Under the pieces are notes generated by a model. That model was not told the origin of the DNA, searched no databases, and saw nothing but the letters and a program-made list of their open reading frames with translations. Of a stretch of 64,000 bases of DNA, positions 1 through 14,400 are shown in pieces (position 1 is the stretch's first letter; every line of letters begins with the position of its first letter). The DNA is from Loripinus fragilis (Eukaryota; Mollusca; Bivalvia; Lucinida; Lucinidae), in the NCBI GenBank assembly GCA_964019695.1, contig OZ026524.1, positions 15,492,309 to 15,556,308 on the forward strand, in the 5' to 3' direction. The translations under genes were made by a program, and so were the position numbers.

Positions 1-35
1 TGAAATAAGAACAAAATTTGATCTCGGGTGAAGCT

Positions 36-48
36 GGGGGGGGGGGGG
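36..48 (+). repeat. Variable poly-G tract of the array unit (copy 1)
   Basis: A pure G run follows GAAGCT and precedes CTGCAG in each unit. Lengths for copies 1 to 14 are 13, 16, 13, 14, 14, 13, 15, 12, 11, 14, 14, 14, 15 and 14. It is the most variable position of the unit, as expected for homopolymer slippage or sequencing error, and could form a G-quadruplex on the plus strand. Confidence 0.9.
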
Positions 49-743
49 CTGCAGTTGATTTGTTTAGCTGTAAAAGTTTTAAGTTTGTGTTCAAATTAGT
101 ACAGCCTCAGCCCGGTGAGTTGAACAGCCAAATACAATTGAATTTTATTGGTCTAAGCAATGAGGCCAGGGAACCTGCTTGGGGGAATGGTCCTGACCAG
201 TCCCTGCGGATCCTCATCATTATGCCTTTAAGTGCTATCTCTATGAGGCGGTTCTAATGAGTGTAAGTATCCTAAGAGTGCTTTAATAAATACCCATATG
301 CTAAGTCACCATACTGGTACAGTTAAATTGAGTAAGCACTCATAGCACATTTCAGTAGAAAAGGGAATACAATCACAAAAATCAACTTGCACAGCAGTGC
401 TAGCCAGTCTGCAAAAACGGAGTATCACGGTCAGCCTGCTCGGATTGATTAGTCAAATCCTGGTCAAAACTGTTTGTGTATGGCCATTCAATTGCATTTT
501 CTGGTATATAATGCAATTTGAGTCTTTCCTCGAGAGAACCAGGCTTTAAAAATGATTTTAAGAAAAATTTAAATTTTAAACTAAAATTCAATAAAATTTT
601 AAAATTTAAATTTAAATTTCTTCCAAAAATAATTTCAAATTATTTCTATTTTGATTCCTGATCTGTGTGCGAAATTTCATCTGAATTCATTGAAAAATGA
701 CTGTTTTACAAAGATTTTCGTTTTTTTCACCTTCTCTCTTATA

Positions 744-1213
744 GGGTTCGGTGCACAATTAATCGGTCCCATTCAACTCCATGTAAAAAGGCAGAATTCG
801 AGCATCTGCAAATTTTTCCAGGACATTGCTTGGACTTTTTTTTGTCTGTGAGTGGCAAGATCTGTCATTCACCTATCAAAAAAGTGAAAAGACAACCTAC
901 CTTGATAATCTCGTTTTCTCAGCATTCTCCGTTCTTTGGGGAACAGTCAAAAAATCCGGGCTGAAATCCGACCCGCGTCAGACGTTACCTGGGGAGTGCG
1001 CCGGGGAGTCTGTGACAAAATAGTCCACACAAAGATGCATTTTTCTGCATCAGCCTGACAAACATAGACCAATGTTGAATCACATGTACATTTAAAGTCG
1101 AATAAAGCACCCATTTACGCCATAAAGGGCCCAGAAACGGCAAGTGCTAAATTTCTAAAGGTACTATTTTCGTGGGCTACCAAACCGGAAGACTGTAATT
1201 GTGTACTAACACC
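744..1213 (+). mobile_element. 470-bp presence/absence module inside the array unit (copy 1)
   Basis: This segment is present in copies 1-10, 12 and 14 and precisely absent from copies 11 and 13, where the flanks ...CTCTCTTATA and TTCAAGAATCTG meet directly. It begins GGGTTCGGTGCACAATTA and ends so that its reverse complement begins GGTGTTAGTACACAATTA: both ends carry GT(G/A)CACAATTA (10 of 11 identical) starting exactly 8 bp in. No target-site duplication is visible. It may be a small insertion element lost from, or never gained by, two units; a simple deletion is the alternative. It encodes nothing recognisable. Confidence 0.5.
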
Positions 1214-1817
1214 TTCAAGAATCTGCAAATTTTCGAATTTTTAAATTTTGTCTCTGTGACATATCAAACTCATATAGTTAAGCAAATAATCGTCCAAAAA
1301 GACTAACTCAGTCACCAAAAAGCGAAACAAATTTAGGATTTCATATGTGACCCCCCTCACAAGCTGACACAAGCAAAAGTTCAATTATTCAAACTAGTCT
1401 GATGAAAAAGTTCATAGTTTCAATTATTTCAATGAATCTCAATAACCCAAAAGCAAAAAAGAAAGTTTAGGCATCTGTAAGAGTCATTAAAGGATAATCT
1501 CACATAAACTTTAGTTACAAAATTTAAAAACCGAAGCTAAAAAATCAAATTTTAAAGCGATTTTAAGCAAAATCGCGAACAGTTTTGAATCACATTCAAA
1601 TTTGCCCCCAAAACCATGCTACGTTGCACCCAAGCATGCTGAAAACAGCAATTTATACCACTTACTTTGTGTCTGAAGTAGAGCAGCTTCACTGATGAGT
1701 GCCTGATGCTGGATGAAACACATCATTTCATTCTAATCATGATCTACACTGCTAGTTCTGAATGTGAAATATTCCGTAATTTACATGCTACCAAAATGGC
1801 CAGATTAGGAAAGATTT

Positions 1818-1831
1818 GAGACCTAGGTCTC
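1818..1831. repeat. 14-bp perfect palindrome in each array unit
   Basis: GAGACCTAGGTCTC is a perfect palindrome kept in every unit I checked, about 100 bp from the inverted 18-bp motif. It may be a binding site or chance. Confidence 0.6.
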
Positions 1832-1930
1832 GATTTAATGCCCATATCATAATGGAAATTGCTCATCCTCTTTTTTTGATGAAACTATATCCCAAATTTG
1901 AAATTTCGGAAAAGACTGTAAGTAAAGATT

Positions 1931-2421
1931 ACTCATAAGAACGGCCTCGTCGAACGAGAAATATCACAACCCGCTTAAGCACATAATACGAGTATCTGTG
2001 TGAAAGTGTTTCATTGGGGGTCAGGTAACTAAATGAGCTTTATTAACTGTGTTATATCATTATCTATGTGAGGCGGTTCTAATGAGTAGCTTCAAATACA
2101 ATTTTGAGTGTGAGGCGACTCTAATGAGTACCAAACAATACTACTGCTTGTGTGGTTGAAATAAGAACAAAATTTGATCTCGGGTGAAGCTGGGGGGGGG
2201 GGGGGGGCTGCAGTTGATTTGTTTAGCTGTAAAAGTTTTAAGTTTGTGTTCAAATTAGTACAGCCTCAGCCCGGTGAGTTGAACAGCCAAATACAATTGA
2301 ATTTTATTGGTCTAAGCAATGAGGCCAGGGAACCTGCTTGGGGGAATGGTCCTGACCAGTCCCTGCGGATCCTCATCATTATGCCTTTAAGTGCTATCTC
2401 TATGAGGCGGTTCTAATGAGT
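1931..2421 (+). repeat. Cluster of 18-bp motif, three direct copies and one inverted
   Basis: Every unit carries GAGGCGGTTCTAATGAGT or a near copy three times in direct orientation (here 2070-2087, 2112-2129 with GACTC in place of GGTTC, and 2404-2421) and once inverted (1931-1948; most units read ACTCATTAGAACGGCCTC there). The motif is GC-richer than its surroundings and stays constant while being unevenly spaced, which suggests a protein-binding site or a relic of an internal sub-repeat rather than chance. No binding factor is known to me for it. Confidence 0.7.
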
Positions 2422-5400
2422 GTAAGTATCCTAAGAGTGCTTTAATAAATACCCATATGCTAAGTCACCATACTGGTACAGTTAAATTGAGTAAGCACTC
2501 ATAGCACATTTCAGTAGAAAAGGGAATACAATCACAAAAATCAACTTGCACAGCAGTGCTAGCCAGTCTGCAAAAACGGAGTATCACGGTCAGCCTGCTC
2601 GGATTGATTAGTCAAATCCTGGTCAAAACTGTTTGTGTATGGCCATTCAATTGCATTTTCTGGTATATAATGCAATTTGAGTCTTTCCTCGAGAGAACCA
2701 GGCTTTAAAAATGATTTTAAGAAAAATTTAAATTTTAAACTAAAATTCAATAAAATTTTAAAATTTAAATTTAAATTTCTTCCAAAAATAATTTCAAATT
2801 ATTTCTATTTTGATTCCTGATCTGTGTGCGAAATTTCATCTGAATTCATTGAAAAATGACTGTTTTACAAAGATTTTCGTTTTTTTCACCTTCTCTCTTA
2901 TAGGGTTCGGTGCACAATTAATCGGTCCCATTCAACTCCATGTAAAAAGGCAGAATTCGAGCATCTGCAAATTTTTCCAGGACATTGCTTGGACTTTTTT
3001 TTGTCTGTGAGTGGCAAGATCTGTCATTCACCTATCAAAAAAGTGAAAAGACAACCTACCTTGATAATCTCGTTTTCTCAGCATTCTCCGTTCTTTGGGG
3101 AACAGTCAAAAAATCCGGGCTGAAATCCGACCCGCGTCAGACGTTACCTGGGGAGTGCGCCGGGGAGTCTGTGACAAAATAGTCCACACAAAGATGCATT
3201 TTTCTGCATCAGCCTGACAAACATAGACCAATGTTGAATCACATGTACATTTAAAGTCGAATAAAGCACCCATTTACGCCATAAAGGGCCCAGAAACGGC
3301 AAGTGCTAAATTTCTAAAGGTACTATTTTCGTGGGCTACCAAACCGGAAGACTGTAATTGTGTACTAACACCTTCAAGAATCTGCAAATTTTCGAATTTT
3401 TAAATTTTGTCTCTGTGACATATCAAACTCATATAGTTAAGCAAATAATCGTCCAAAAAGACTAACTCAGTCACCAAAAAGCGAAACAAATTTAGGATTT
3501 CATATGTGACCCCCCTCACAAGCTGACACAAGCAAAAGTTCAATTATTCAAACTAGTCTGATGAAAAAGTTCATAGTTTCAATTATTTCAATGAATCTCA
3601 ATAACCCAAAAGCAAAAAAGAAAGTTTAGGCATCTGTAAGAGTCATTAAAGGATAATCTCACATAAACTTTAGTTACAAAATTTAAAAACCGAAGCTAAA
3701 AAATCAAATTTTAAAGCGATTTTAAGCAAAATCGCGAACAGTTTTGAATCACATTCAAATTTGCCCCCAAAACCATGCTACGTTGCACCCAAGCATGCTG
3801 AAAACAGCAATTTATACCACTTACTTTGTGTCTGAAGTAGAGCAGCTTCACTGATGAGTGCCTGATGCTGGATGAAACACATCATTTCATTCTAATCATG
3901 ATCTACACTGCTAGTTCTGAATGTGAAATATTCCGTAATTTAGATGCTACCAAAATGGCCAGATTAGGAAAGATTTGAGACCTAGGTCTCGATTTAATGC
4001 CCATATCATAATGGAAATTGCTCATCCTCTTTTTTTGATGAAACTATATCCCAAATTTGAAATTTCGGAAAAGACTGTAAGTAAAGATTACTCATTAGAA
4101 CGGCCTCGTCGAACGAGAAATATCACAACCCGCTTAAGCACATGATACGAGTATCTGTGTGAAAGTGTTTCATTGGGGGTCAGGTAACTAAATGAGCTTT
4201 ATTAACTGTGTTATATCATTATCTATGTGAGGCGGTTCTAATGAGTAGCTTCAAATACAATTTTGAGTGTGAGGCGACTCTAATGAGTACCAAACAATAC
4301 TACTGCTTGTGTGGTTGAAATAAGAACAAAATTTGATCTCGGGTGAAGCTGGGGGGGGGGGGGCTGCAGTTGATTTGTTTAGCTGTAAAAGTTTTAAGTT
4401 TGTGTTCAAATTAGTACAGCCTCAGCCCGGTGAGTTGAACAGCCAAATACAATTGAATTTTATTGGTCTAAGCAATGAGGCCAGGGAACCTGCTTGGGGG
4501 AATGGTCCTGACCAGTCCCTGCGGATCCTCATCATTATGCCTTTAAGTGCTATCTCTATGAGGCGGTTCTAATGAGTGTAAGTATCCTAAGAGTGCTTTA
4601 ATAAATACCCATATGCTAAGTCACCATACTGGTACAGTTAAATTGAGTAAGCACTCATAGCACATTTCAGTAGAAAAGGGAATACAATCACAAAAATCAA
4701 CTTGCACAGCAGTGCTAGCCAGTCTGCAAAAACGGAGTATCACGGTCAGCCTGCTCGGATTGATTAGTCAAATCCTGGTCAAAACTGTTTGTGTATGGCC
4801 ATTCAATTGCATTTTCTGGTATATAATGCAATTTGAGTCTTTCCTCGAGAGAACCAGGCTTTAAAAATGATTTTAAGAAAAATTTAAATTTTAAACTAAA
4901 ATTCAATAAAATTTTAAAATTTAAATTTAAATTTCTTCCAAAAATAATTTCAAATTATTTCTATTTTGATTCCTGATCTGTGTGCGAAATTTCATCTGAA
5001 TTCATTGAAAAATGACTGTTTTACAAAGATTTTCGTTTTTTTCACCTTCTCTCTTATAGGGTTCGGTGCACAATTAATCGGTCCCATTCAACTCCATGTA
5101 AAAAGGCAGAATTCGAGCATCTGCAAATTTTTCCAGGACATTGCTTGGACTTTTTTTTGTCTGTGAGTGGCAAGATCTGTCATTCACCTATCAAAAAAGT
5201 GAAAAGACAACCTACCTTGATAATCTCGTTTTCTCAGCATTCTCCGTTCTTTGGGGAACAGTCAAAAAATCCGGGCTGAAATCCGACCCGCGTCAGACGT
5301 TACCTGGGGAGTGCGCCGGGGAGTCTGTGACAAAATAGTCCACACAAAGATGCATTTTTCTGCATCAGCCTGACAAACATAGACCAATGTTGAATCACAT

Positions 5401-8400
5401 GTACATTTAAAGTCGAATAAAGCACCCATTTACGCCATAAAGGGCCCAGAAACGGCAAGTGCTAAATTTCTAAAGGTACTATTTTCGTGGGCTACCAAAC
5501 CGGAAGACTGTAATTGTGTACTAACACCTTCAAGAATCTGCAAATTTTCGAATTTTTAAATTTTGTCTCTGTGACATATCAAACTCATATAGTTAAGCAA
5601 ATAATCGTCCAAAAAGACTAACTCAGTCACCAAAAAGCGAAACAAATTTAGGATTTCATATGTGACCCCCCTCACAAGCGAACACAAGCAAAAGTTCAAT
5701 TATTCAAACTAGTCTGATGAAAAAGTTCATAGTTTCAATTATTTCAATGAATCTCAATAACCCAAAAGCAAAAAAGAAAGTTTAGGCATCTGTAAGAGTC
5801 ATTAAAGGATAATCTCACATAAACTTTAGTTACAAAATTTAAAAACCGAAGCTAAAAAATCAAATTTTAAAGCGATTTTAAGCAAAATCGCGAACAGTTT
5901 TGAATCACATTCAAATTTGCCCCCAAAACCATGCTACGTTGCACCCAAGCATGCTGAAAACAGCAATTTATACCACTTACTTTGTGTCTGAAGTAGAGCA
6001 GCTTCACTGATGAGTGCCTGATGCTGGATGAAACACATCATTTCATTCTAATCATGATCTACACTGCTAGTTCTGAATGTGAAATATTCCGTAATTTAGA
6101 TGCTACCAAAATGGCCAGATTAGGAAAGATTTGAGACCTAGGTCTCGATTTAATGCCCATATCATAATGGAAATTGCTCATCCTCTTTTTTTGATGAAAC
6201 TATATCCCAAATTTGAAATTTCGGAAAAGACTGTAAGTAAAGATTACTCATTAGAACGGCCTCGTCGAACGAGAAATATCACAACCCGCTTAAGCACATA
6301 ATACGAGTATCTGTGTGAAAGTGTTTCATTGGGGGTCAGGTAACTAAATGAGCTTTATTAACTGTGTTATATCATTATCTATGTGAGGCGGTTCTAATGA
6401 GTAGCTTCAAATACAATTTTGAGTGTGAGGCGACTCTAATGAGTACCAAACAATACTACTGCTTGTGTGGTTGAAATAAGAACAAAATTTGATCTCGGGT
6501 GAAGCTGGGGGGGGGGGGGGCTGCAGTTGATTTGTTTAGCTGTCAAAGTTTTAAGTTTGTGTTCAAATTAGTACAGCCTCAGCCCGGTGAGTTGAACAGC
6601 CAAATACAATTGAATTTTATTGGTCTAAGCAATGAGGCCAGGGAACCTGCTTGGGGGAATGGTCCTGACCAGTCCCTGCGGATCCTCATCATTATGCCTT
6701 TAAGTGCTATCTCTATGAGGCGGTTCTAATGAGTGTAAGTATCCTAAGAGTGCTTTAATAAATACCCATATGCTAAGTCACCATACTGGTACAGTTAAAT
6801 TGAGTAAGCACTCATAGCACATTTCAGTAGAAAAGGGAATACAATCACAAAAATCAACTTGCACAGCAGTGCTAGCCAGTCTGCAAAAACGGAGTATCAC
6901 GGTCAGCCTGCTCGGATTGATTAGTCAAATCCTGGTCAAAACTGTTTGTGTATGGCCATTCAATTGCATTTTCTGGTATATAATGCAATTTGAGTCTTTC
7001 CTCGAGAGAACCAGGCTTTAAAAATGATTTTAAGAAAAATTTAAATTTTAAACTAAAATTCAATAAAATTTTAAAATTTAAATTTAAATTTCTTCCAAAA
7101 ATAATTTCAAATTATTTCTATTTTGATTCCTGATCTGTGTGCGAAATTTCATCTGAATTCATTGAAAAATGACTGTTTTACAAAGATTTTCGTTTTTTTC
7201 ACCTTCTCTCTTATAGGGTTCGGTGCACAATTAATCGGTCCCATTCAACTCCATGTAAAAAGGCAGAATTCGAGCATCTGCAAATTTTTCCAGGACATTG
7301 CTTGGACTTTTTTTTGTCTGTGAGTGGCAAGATCTGTCATTCACCTATCAAAAAAGTGAAAAGACAACCTACCTTGATAATCTCGTTTTCTCAGCATTCT
7401 CCGTTCTTTGGGGAACAGTCAAAAAATCCGGGCTGAAATCCGACCCGCGTCAGACGTTACCTGGGGAGTGCGCCGGGGAGTCTGTGACAAAATAGTCCAC
7501 ACAAAGATGCATTTTTCTGCATCAGCCTGACAAACATAGACCAATGTTGAATCACATGTACATTTAAAGTCGAATAAAGCACCCATTTACGCCATAAAGG
7601 GCCCAGAAACGGCAAGTGCTAAATTTCTAAAGGTACTATTTTCGTGGGCTACCAAACCGGAAGACTGTAATTGTGTACTAACACCTTCAAGAATCTGCAA
7701 ATTTTCGAATTTTTAAATTTTGTCTCTGTGACATATCAAACTCATATAGTTAAGCAAATAATCGTCCAAAAAGACTAACTCAGTCACCAAAAAGCGAAAC
7801 AAATTTAGGATTTCATATGTGACCCCCCTCACAAGCTGACACAAGCAAAAGTTCAATTATTCAAACTAGTCTGATGAAAAAGTTCATAGTTTCAATTATT
7901 TCAATGAATCTCAATAACCCAAAAGCAAAAAAGAAAGTTTAGGCATCTGTAAGAGTCATTAAAGGATAATCTCACATAAACTTTAGTTACAAAATTTAAA
8001 AACCGAAGCTAAAAAATCAAATCAAAACAGTTTTGAATCACATTCAAATTTGCCCCCAAAACCATGCTACGTTGCACCCAAGCATGCTGAAAACAGCAAT
8101 TTATACCACTTACTTTGTGTCTGAAGTAGAGCAGCTTCACTGATGAGTGCCTGATGCTGGATGAAACACATCATTTCATTCTAATCATGATCTACACTGC
8201 TAGTTCTGAATGTGAAATATTCCGTAATTTAGATGCTACCAAAATGGCCAGATTAGGAAAGATTTGAGACCTAGGTCTCGATTTAATGCCCATATCATAA
8301 TGGAAATTGCTCATCCTCTTTTTTTGATGAAACTATATCCCAAATTTGAAATTTCGGAAAAGACTGTAAGTAAAGATTACTCATTAGAACGGCCTCGTCG

Positions 8401-11400
8401 AACGAGAAATATCACAACCCGCTTAAGCACATAATACGAGTATCTGTGTGAAAGTGTTTCATTGGGGGTCAGGTAACTAAATGAGCTTTATTAACTGTGT
8501 TATATCATTATCTATGTGAGGCGATTCTAATGAGTAGCTTCAAATACAATTTTGAGTGTGAGGCGACTCTAATGAGTACCAAACAATACTACTGCTTGTG
8601 TGGTTGAAATAAGAACAAAATTTGATCTCGGGTGAAGCTGGGGGGGGGGGGGGCTGCAGTTGATTTGTTTAGCTGTAAAAGTTTTAAGTTTGTGTTCAAA
8701 TTAGTACAGCCTCAGCCCGGTGAGTTGAACAGCCAAATACAATTGAATTTTATTGGTCTAAGCAATGAGGCCAGGGAACCTGCTTGGGGGAATGGTCCTG
8801 ACCAGTCCCTGCGGATCCTCATCATTATGCCTTTAAGTGCTATCTCTATGAGGCGGTTCTAATGAGTGTAAGTATCCTAAGAGTGCTTTAATAAATACCC
8901 ATATGCTAAGTCACCATACTGGTACAGTTAAATTGAGTAAGCACTCATAGCACATTTCAGTAGAAAAGGGAATACAATCACAAAAATCAACTTGCACAGC
9001 AGTGCTAGCCAGTCTGCAAAAACGGAGTATCACGGTCAGCCTGCTCGGATTGATTAGTCAAATCCTGGTCAAAACTGTTTGTGTATGGCCATTCAATTGC
9101 ATTTTCTGGTATATAATGCAATTTGAGTCTTTCCTCGAGAGAACCAGGCTTTAAAAATGATTTTAAGAAAAATTTAAATTTTAAACTAAAATTCAATAAA
9201 ATTTTAAAATTTAAATTTAAATTTCTTCCAAAAATAATTTCAAATTATTTCTATTTTGATTCCTGATCTGTGTGCGAAATTTCATCTGAATTCATTGAAA
9301 AATGACTGTTTTACAAAGATTTTCGTTTTTTTCACCTTCTCTCTTATAGGGTTCGGTGCACAATTAATCGGTCCCATTCAACTCCATGTAAAAAGGCAGA
9401 ATTCGAGCATCTGCAAATTTTTCCAGGACATTGCTTGGACTTTTTTTTGTCTGTGAGTGGCAAGATCTGTCATTCACCTATCAAAAAAGTGAAAAGACAA
9501 CCTACCTTGATAATCTCGTTTTCTCAGCATTCTCCGTTCTTTGGGGAACAGTCAAAAAATCCGGGCTGAAATCCGACCCGCGTCAGACGTTACCTGGGGA
9601 GTGCGCCGGGGAGTCTGTGACAAAATAGTCCACACAAAGATGCATTTTTCTGCATCAGCCTGACAAACATAGACCAATGTTGAATCACATGTACATTTAA
9701 AGTCGAATAAAGCACCCATTTACGCCATAAAGGGCCCAGAAACGGCAAGTGCTAAATTTCTAAAGGTACTATTTTCGTGGGCTACCAAACCGGAAGACTG
9801 TAATTGTGTACTAACACCTTCAAGAATCTGCAAATTTTCGAATTTTTAAATTTTGTCTCTGTGACATATCAAACTCATATAGTTAAGCAAATAATCGTCC
9901 AAAAAGACTAACTCAGTCACCAAAAAGCGAAACAAATTTAGGATTTCATATGTGACCCCCCTCACAAGCTGACACAAGCAAAAGTTCAATTATTCAAACT
10001 AGTCTGATGAAAAAGTTCATAGTTTCAATTATTTCAATGAATCTCAATAACCCAAAAGCAAAAAAGAAAGTTTAGGCATCTGTAAGAGTCATTAAAGGAT
10101 AATCTCACATAAACTTTAGTTACAAAATTTAAAAACCGAAGCTAAAAAATCAAATTTTAAAGCGATTTTAAGCAAAATCGCGAACAGTTTTGAATCACAT
10201 TCAAATTTGCCCCCAAAACCATGCTACGTTGCACCCAAGCATGCTGAAAACAGCAATTTATACCACTTACTTTGTGTCTGAAGTAGAGCAGCTTCACTGA
10301 TGAGTGCCTGATGCTGGATGAAACACATCATTTCATTCTAATCATGATCTACACTGCTAGTTCTGAATGTGAAATATTCCGTAATTTAGATGCTACCAAA
10401 ATGGCCAGATTAGGAAAGATTTGAGACCTAGGTCTCGATTTAATGCCCATATCATAATGGAAATTGCTCATCCTCTTTTTTTGATGAAACTATATCCCAA
10501 ATTTGAAATTTCGGAAAAGACTGTAAGTAAAGATTACACATTAGAACGGCCTCGTCGAACGAGAAATATCACAACCCGCTTAAGCACATGATACGAGTAT
10601 CTGTGTGAAAGTGTTTCATTGGGGGTCAGGTAACTAAATGAGCTTTATTAACTGTGTTATATCATTATCTATGTGAGGCGGTTCTAATGAGTAGCTTCAA
10701 ATACAATTTTGAGTGTGAGGCGACTCTAATGAGTACCAAACAATACTACTGCTTGTGTGGTTGAAATAAGAACAAAATTTGATCTCGGGTGAAGCTGGGG
10801 GGGGGGGGGCTGCAGTTGATTTGTTTAGCTGTAAAAGTTTTAAGTTTGTGTTCAAATTAGTACAGCCTCAGCCCGGTGAGTTGAACAGCCAAATACAATT
10901 GAATTTTATTGGTCTAAGCAATGAGGCCAGGGAACCTGCTTGGGGGAATGGTCCTGACCAGTCCCTGCGGATCCTCATCATTATGCCTTTAAGTGCTATC
11001 TCTATGAGGCGGTTCTAATGAGTGTAAGTATCCTAAGAGTGCTTTAATAAATACCCATATGCTAAGTCACCATACTGGTACAGTTAAATTGAGTAAGCAC
11101 TCATAGCACATTTCAGTAGAAAAGGGAATACAATCACAAAAATCAACTTGCACAGCAGTGCTAGCCAGTCTGCAAAAACGGAGTATCACGGTCAGCCTGC
11201 TCGGATTGATTAGTCAAATCCTGGTCAAAACTGTTTGTGTATGGCCATTCAATTGCATTTTCTGGTATATAATGCAATTTGAGTCTTTCCTCGAGAGAAC
11301 CAGGCTTTAAAAATGATTTTAAGAAAAATTTAAATTTTAAACTAAAATTCAATAAAATTTTAAAATTTAAATTTAAATTTCTTCCAAAAATAATTTCAAA

Positions 11401-14400
11401 TTATTTCTATTTTGATTCCTGATCTGTGTGCGAAATTTCATCTGAATTCATTGAAAAATGACTGTTTTACAAAGATTTTCGTTTTTTTCACCTTCTCTCT
11501 TATAGGGTTCGGTGCACAATTAATCGGTCCCATTCAACTCCATGTAAAAAGGCAGAATTCGAGCATCTGCAAATTTTTCCAGGACATTGCTTGGACTTTT
11601 TTTTGTCTGTGAGTGGCAAGATCTGTCATTCACCTATCAAAAAAGTGAAAAGACAACCTACCTTGATAATCTCGTTTTCTCAGCATTCTCCGTTCTTTGG
11701 GGAACAGTCAAAAAATCCGGGCTGAAATCCGACCCGCGTCAGACGTTACCTGGGGAGTGCGCCGGGGAGTCTGTGACAAAATAGTCCACACAAAGATGCA
11801 TTTTTCTGCATCAGCCTGACAAACATAGACCAATGTTGAATCACATGTACATTTAAAGTCGAATAAAGCACCCATTTACGCCATAAAGGGCCCAGAAACG
11901 GCAAGTGCTAAATTTCTAAAGGTACTATTTTCGTGGGCTACCAAACCGGAAGACTGTAATTGTGTACTAACACCTTCAAGAATCTGCAAATTTTCGAATT
12001 TTTAAATTTTGTCTCTGTGACATATCAAACTCATATAGTTAAGCAAATAATCGTCCAAAAAGACTAACTCAGTCACCAAAAAGCGAAACAAATTTAGGAT
12101 TTCATATGTGACCCCCCTCACAAGCTGACACAAGCAAAAGTTCAATTATTCAAACTAGTCTGATGAAAAAGTTCATAGTTTCAATTATTTCAATGAATCT
12201 CAATAACCCAAAAGCAAAAAAGAAAGTTTAGGCATCTGTAAGAGTCATTAAAGGATAATCTCACATAAACTTTAGTTACAAAATTTAAAAACCGAAGCTA
12301 AAAAATCAAATTTTAAAGCGATTTTAAGCAAAATCGCGAACAGTTTTGAATCACATTCAAATTTGCCCCCAAAACCATGCTACGTTGCACCCAAGCATGC
12401 TGAAAACAGCAATTTATACCACTTACTTTGTGTCTGAAGTAGAGCAGCTTCACTGATGAGTGCCTGATGCTGGATGAAACACATCATTTCATTCTAATCA
12501 TGATCTACACTGCTAGTTCTGAATGTGAAATATTCCGTAATTTAGATGCTACCAAAATGGCCAGATTAGGAAAGATTTGAGACCTAGGTCTCGATTTAAT
12601 GCCCATATCATAATGGAAATTGCTCATCCTCTTTTTTTGATGAAACTATATCCCAAATTTGAAATTTCGGAAAAGACTGTAAGTAAAGATTACTCATTAG
12701 AACGGCCTCGTCGAACGAGAAATATCACAACCCGCTTAAGCACATGATACGAGTATCTGTGTGAAAGTGTTTCATTGGGGGTCAGGTAACTAAATGAGCT
12801 TTATTAACTGTGTTATATCATTATCTATGTGAGGCGGTTCTAATGAGTAGCTTCAAATACAATTTTGAGTGTGAGGCGACTCTAATGAGTACCAAACAAT
12901 ACTACTGCTTGTGTGGTTGAAATAAGAACAAAATTTGATCTCGGGTGAAGCTGGGGGGGGGGGGGGGCTGCAGTTGATTTGTTTAGCTGTAAAAGTTTTA
13001 AGTTTGTGTTCAAATTAGTACAGCCTCAGCCCGGTGAGTTGAACAGCCAAATACAATTGAATTTTATTGGTCTAAGCAATGAGGCCAGGGAACCTGCTTG
13101 GGGGAATGGTCCTGACCAGTCCCTGCGGATCCTCATCATTATGCCTTTAAGTGCTATCTCTATGAGGCGGTTCTAATGAGTGTAAGTATCCTAAGAGTGC
13201 TTTAATAAATACCCATATGCTAAGTCACCATACTGGTACAGTTAAATTGAGTAAGCACTCATAGCACATTTCAGTAGAAAAGGGAATACAATCACAAAAA
13301 TCAACTTGCACAGCAGTGCTAGCCAGTCTGCAAAAACGGAGTATCACGGTCAGCCTGCTCGGATTGATTAGTCAAATCCTGGTCAAAACTGTTTGTGTAT
13401 GGCCATTCAATTGCATTTTCTGGTATATAATGCAATTTGAGTCTTTCCTCGAGAGAACCAGGCTTTAAAAATGATTTTAAGAAAAATTTAAATTTTAAAC
13501 TAAAATTCAATAAAATTTTAAAATTTAAATTTAAATTTCTTCCAAAAATAATTTCAAATTATTTCTATTTTGATTCCTGATCTGTGTGCGAAATTTCATC
13601 TGAATTCATTGAAAAATGACTGTTTTACAAAGATTTTCGTTTTTTTCACCTTCTCTCTTATAGGGTTCGGTGCACAATTAATCGGTCCCATTCAACTCCA
13701 TGTAAAAAGGCAGAATTCGAGCATCTGCAAATTTTTCCAGGACATTGCTTGGACTTTTTTTTGTCTGTGAGTGGCAAGATCTGTCATTCACCTATCAAAA
13801 AAGTGAAAAGACAACCTACCTTGATAATCTCGTTTTCTCAGCATTCTCCGTTCTTTGGGGAACAGTCAAAAAATCCGGGCTGAAATCCGACCCGCGTCAG
13901 ACGTTACCTGGGGAGTGCGCCGGGGAGTCTGTGACAAAATAGTCCACACAAAGATGCATTTTTCTGCATCAGCCTGACAAACATAGACCAATGTTGAATC
14001 ACATGTACATTTAAAGTCGAATAAAGCACCCATTTACGCCATAAAGGGCCCAGAAACGGCAAGTGCTAAATTTCTAAAGGTACTATTTTCGTGGGCTACC
14101 AAACCGGAAGACTGTAATTGTGTACTAACACCTTCAAGAATCTGCAAATTTTCGAATTTTTAAATTTTGTCTCTGTGACATATCAAACTCATATAGTTAA
14201 GCAAATAATCGTCCAAAAAGACTAACTCAGTCACCAAAAAGCGAAACAAATTTAGGATTTCATATGTGACCCCCCTCACAAGCGAACACAAGCAAAAGTT
14301 CAATTATTCAAACTAGTCTGATGAAAAAGTTCATAGTTTCAATTATTTCAATGAATCTCAATAACCCAAAAGCAAAAAAGAAAGTTTAGGCATCTGTAAG

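Noticed and set aside
18..1023. Four repeated short open frames per array unit (about 60-80 codons) as candidate genes
   Set aside because: They repeat only because the DNA repeats. No domain, no consistent start (the first frame changes with poly-G length), and no sign that protein sequence is kept against DNA change.
1692..1719. Hammerhead-ribozyme-like core in the array unit (CTGATGAG ... GAAAC)
   Set aside because: The 16 nt between the core boxes form only a G-U and a U-A pair, and stem I next to the core has a single plausible pair. Core boxes alone occur by chance. A covariance-model search would settle it.
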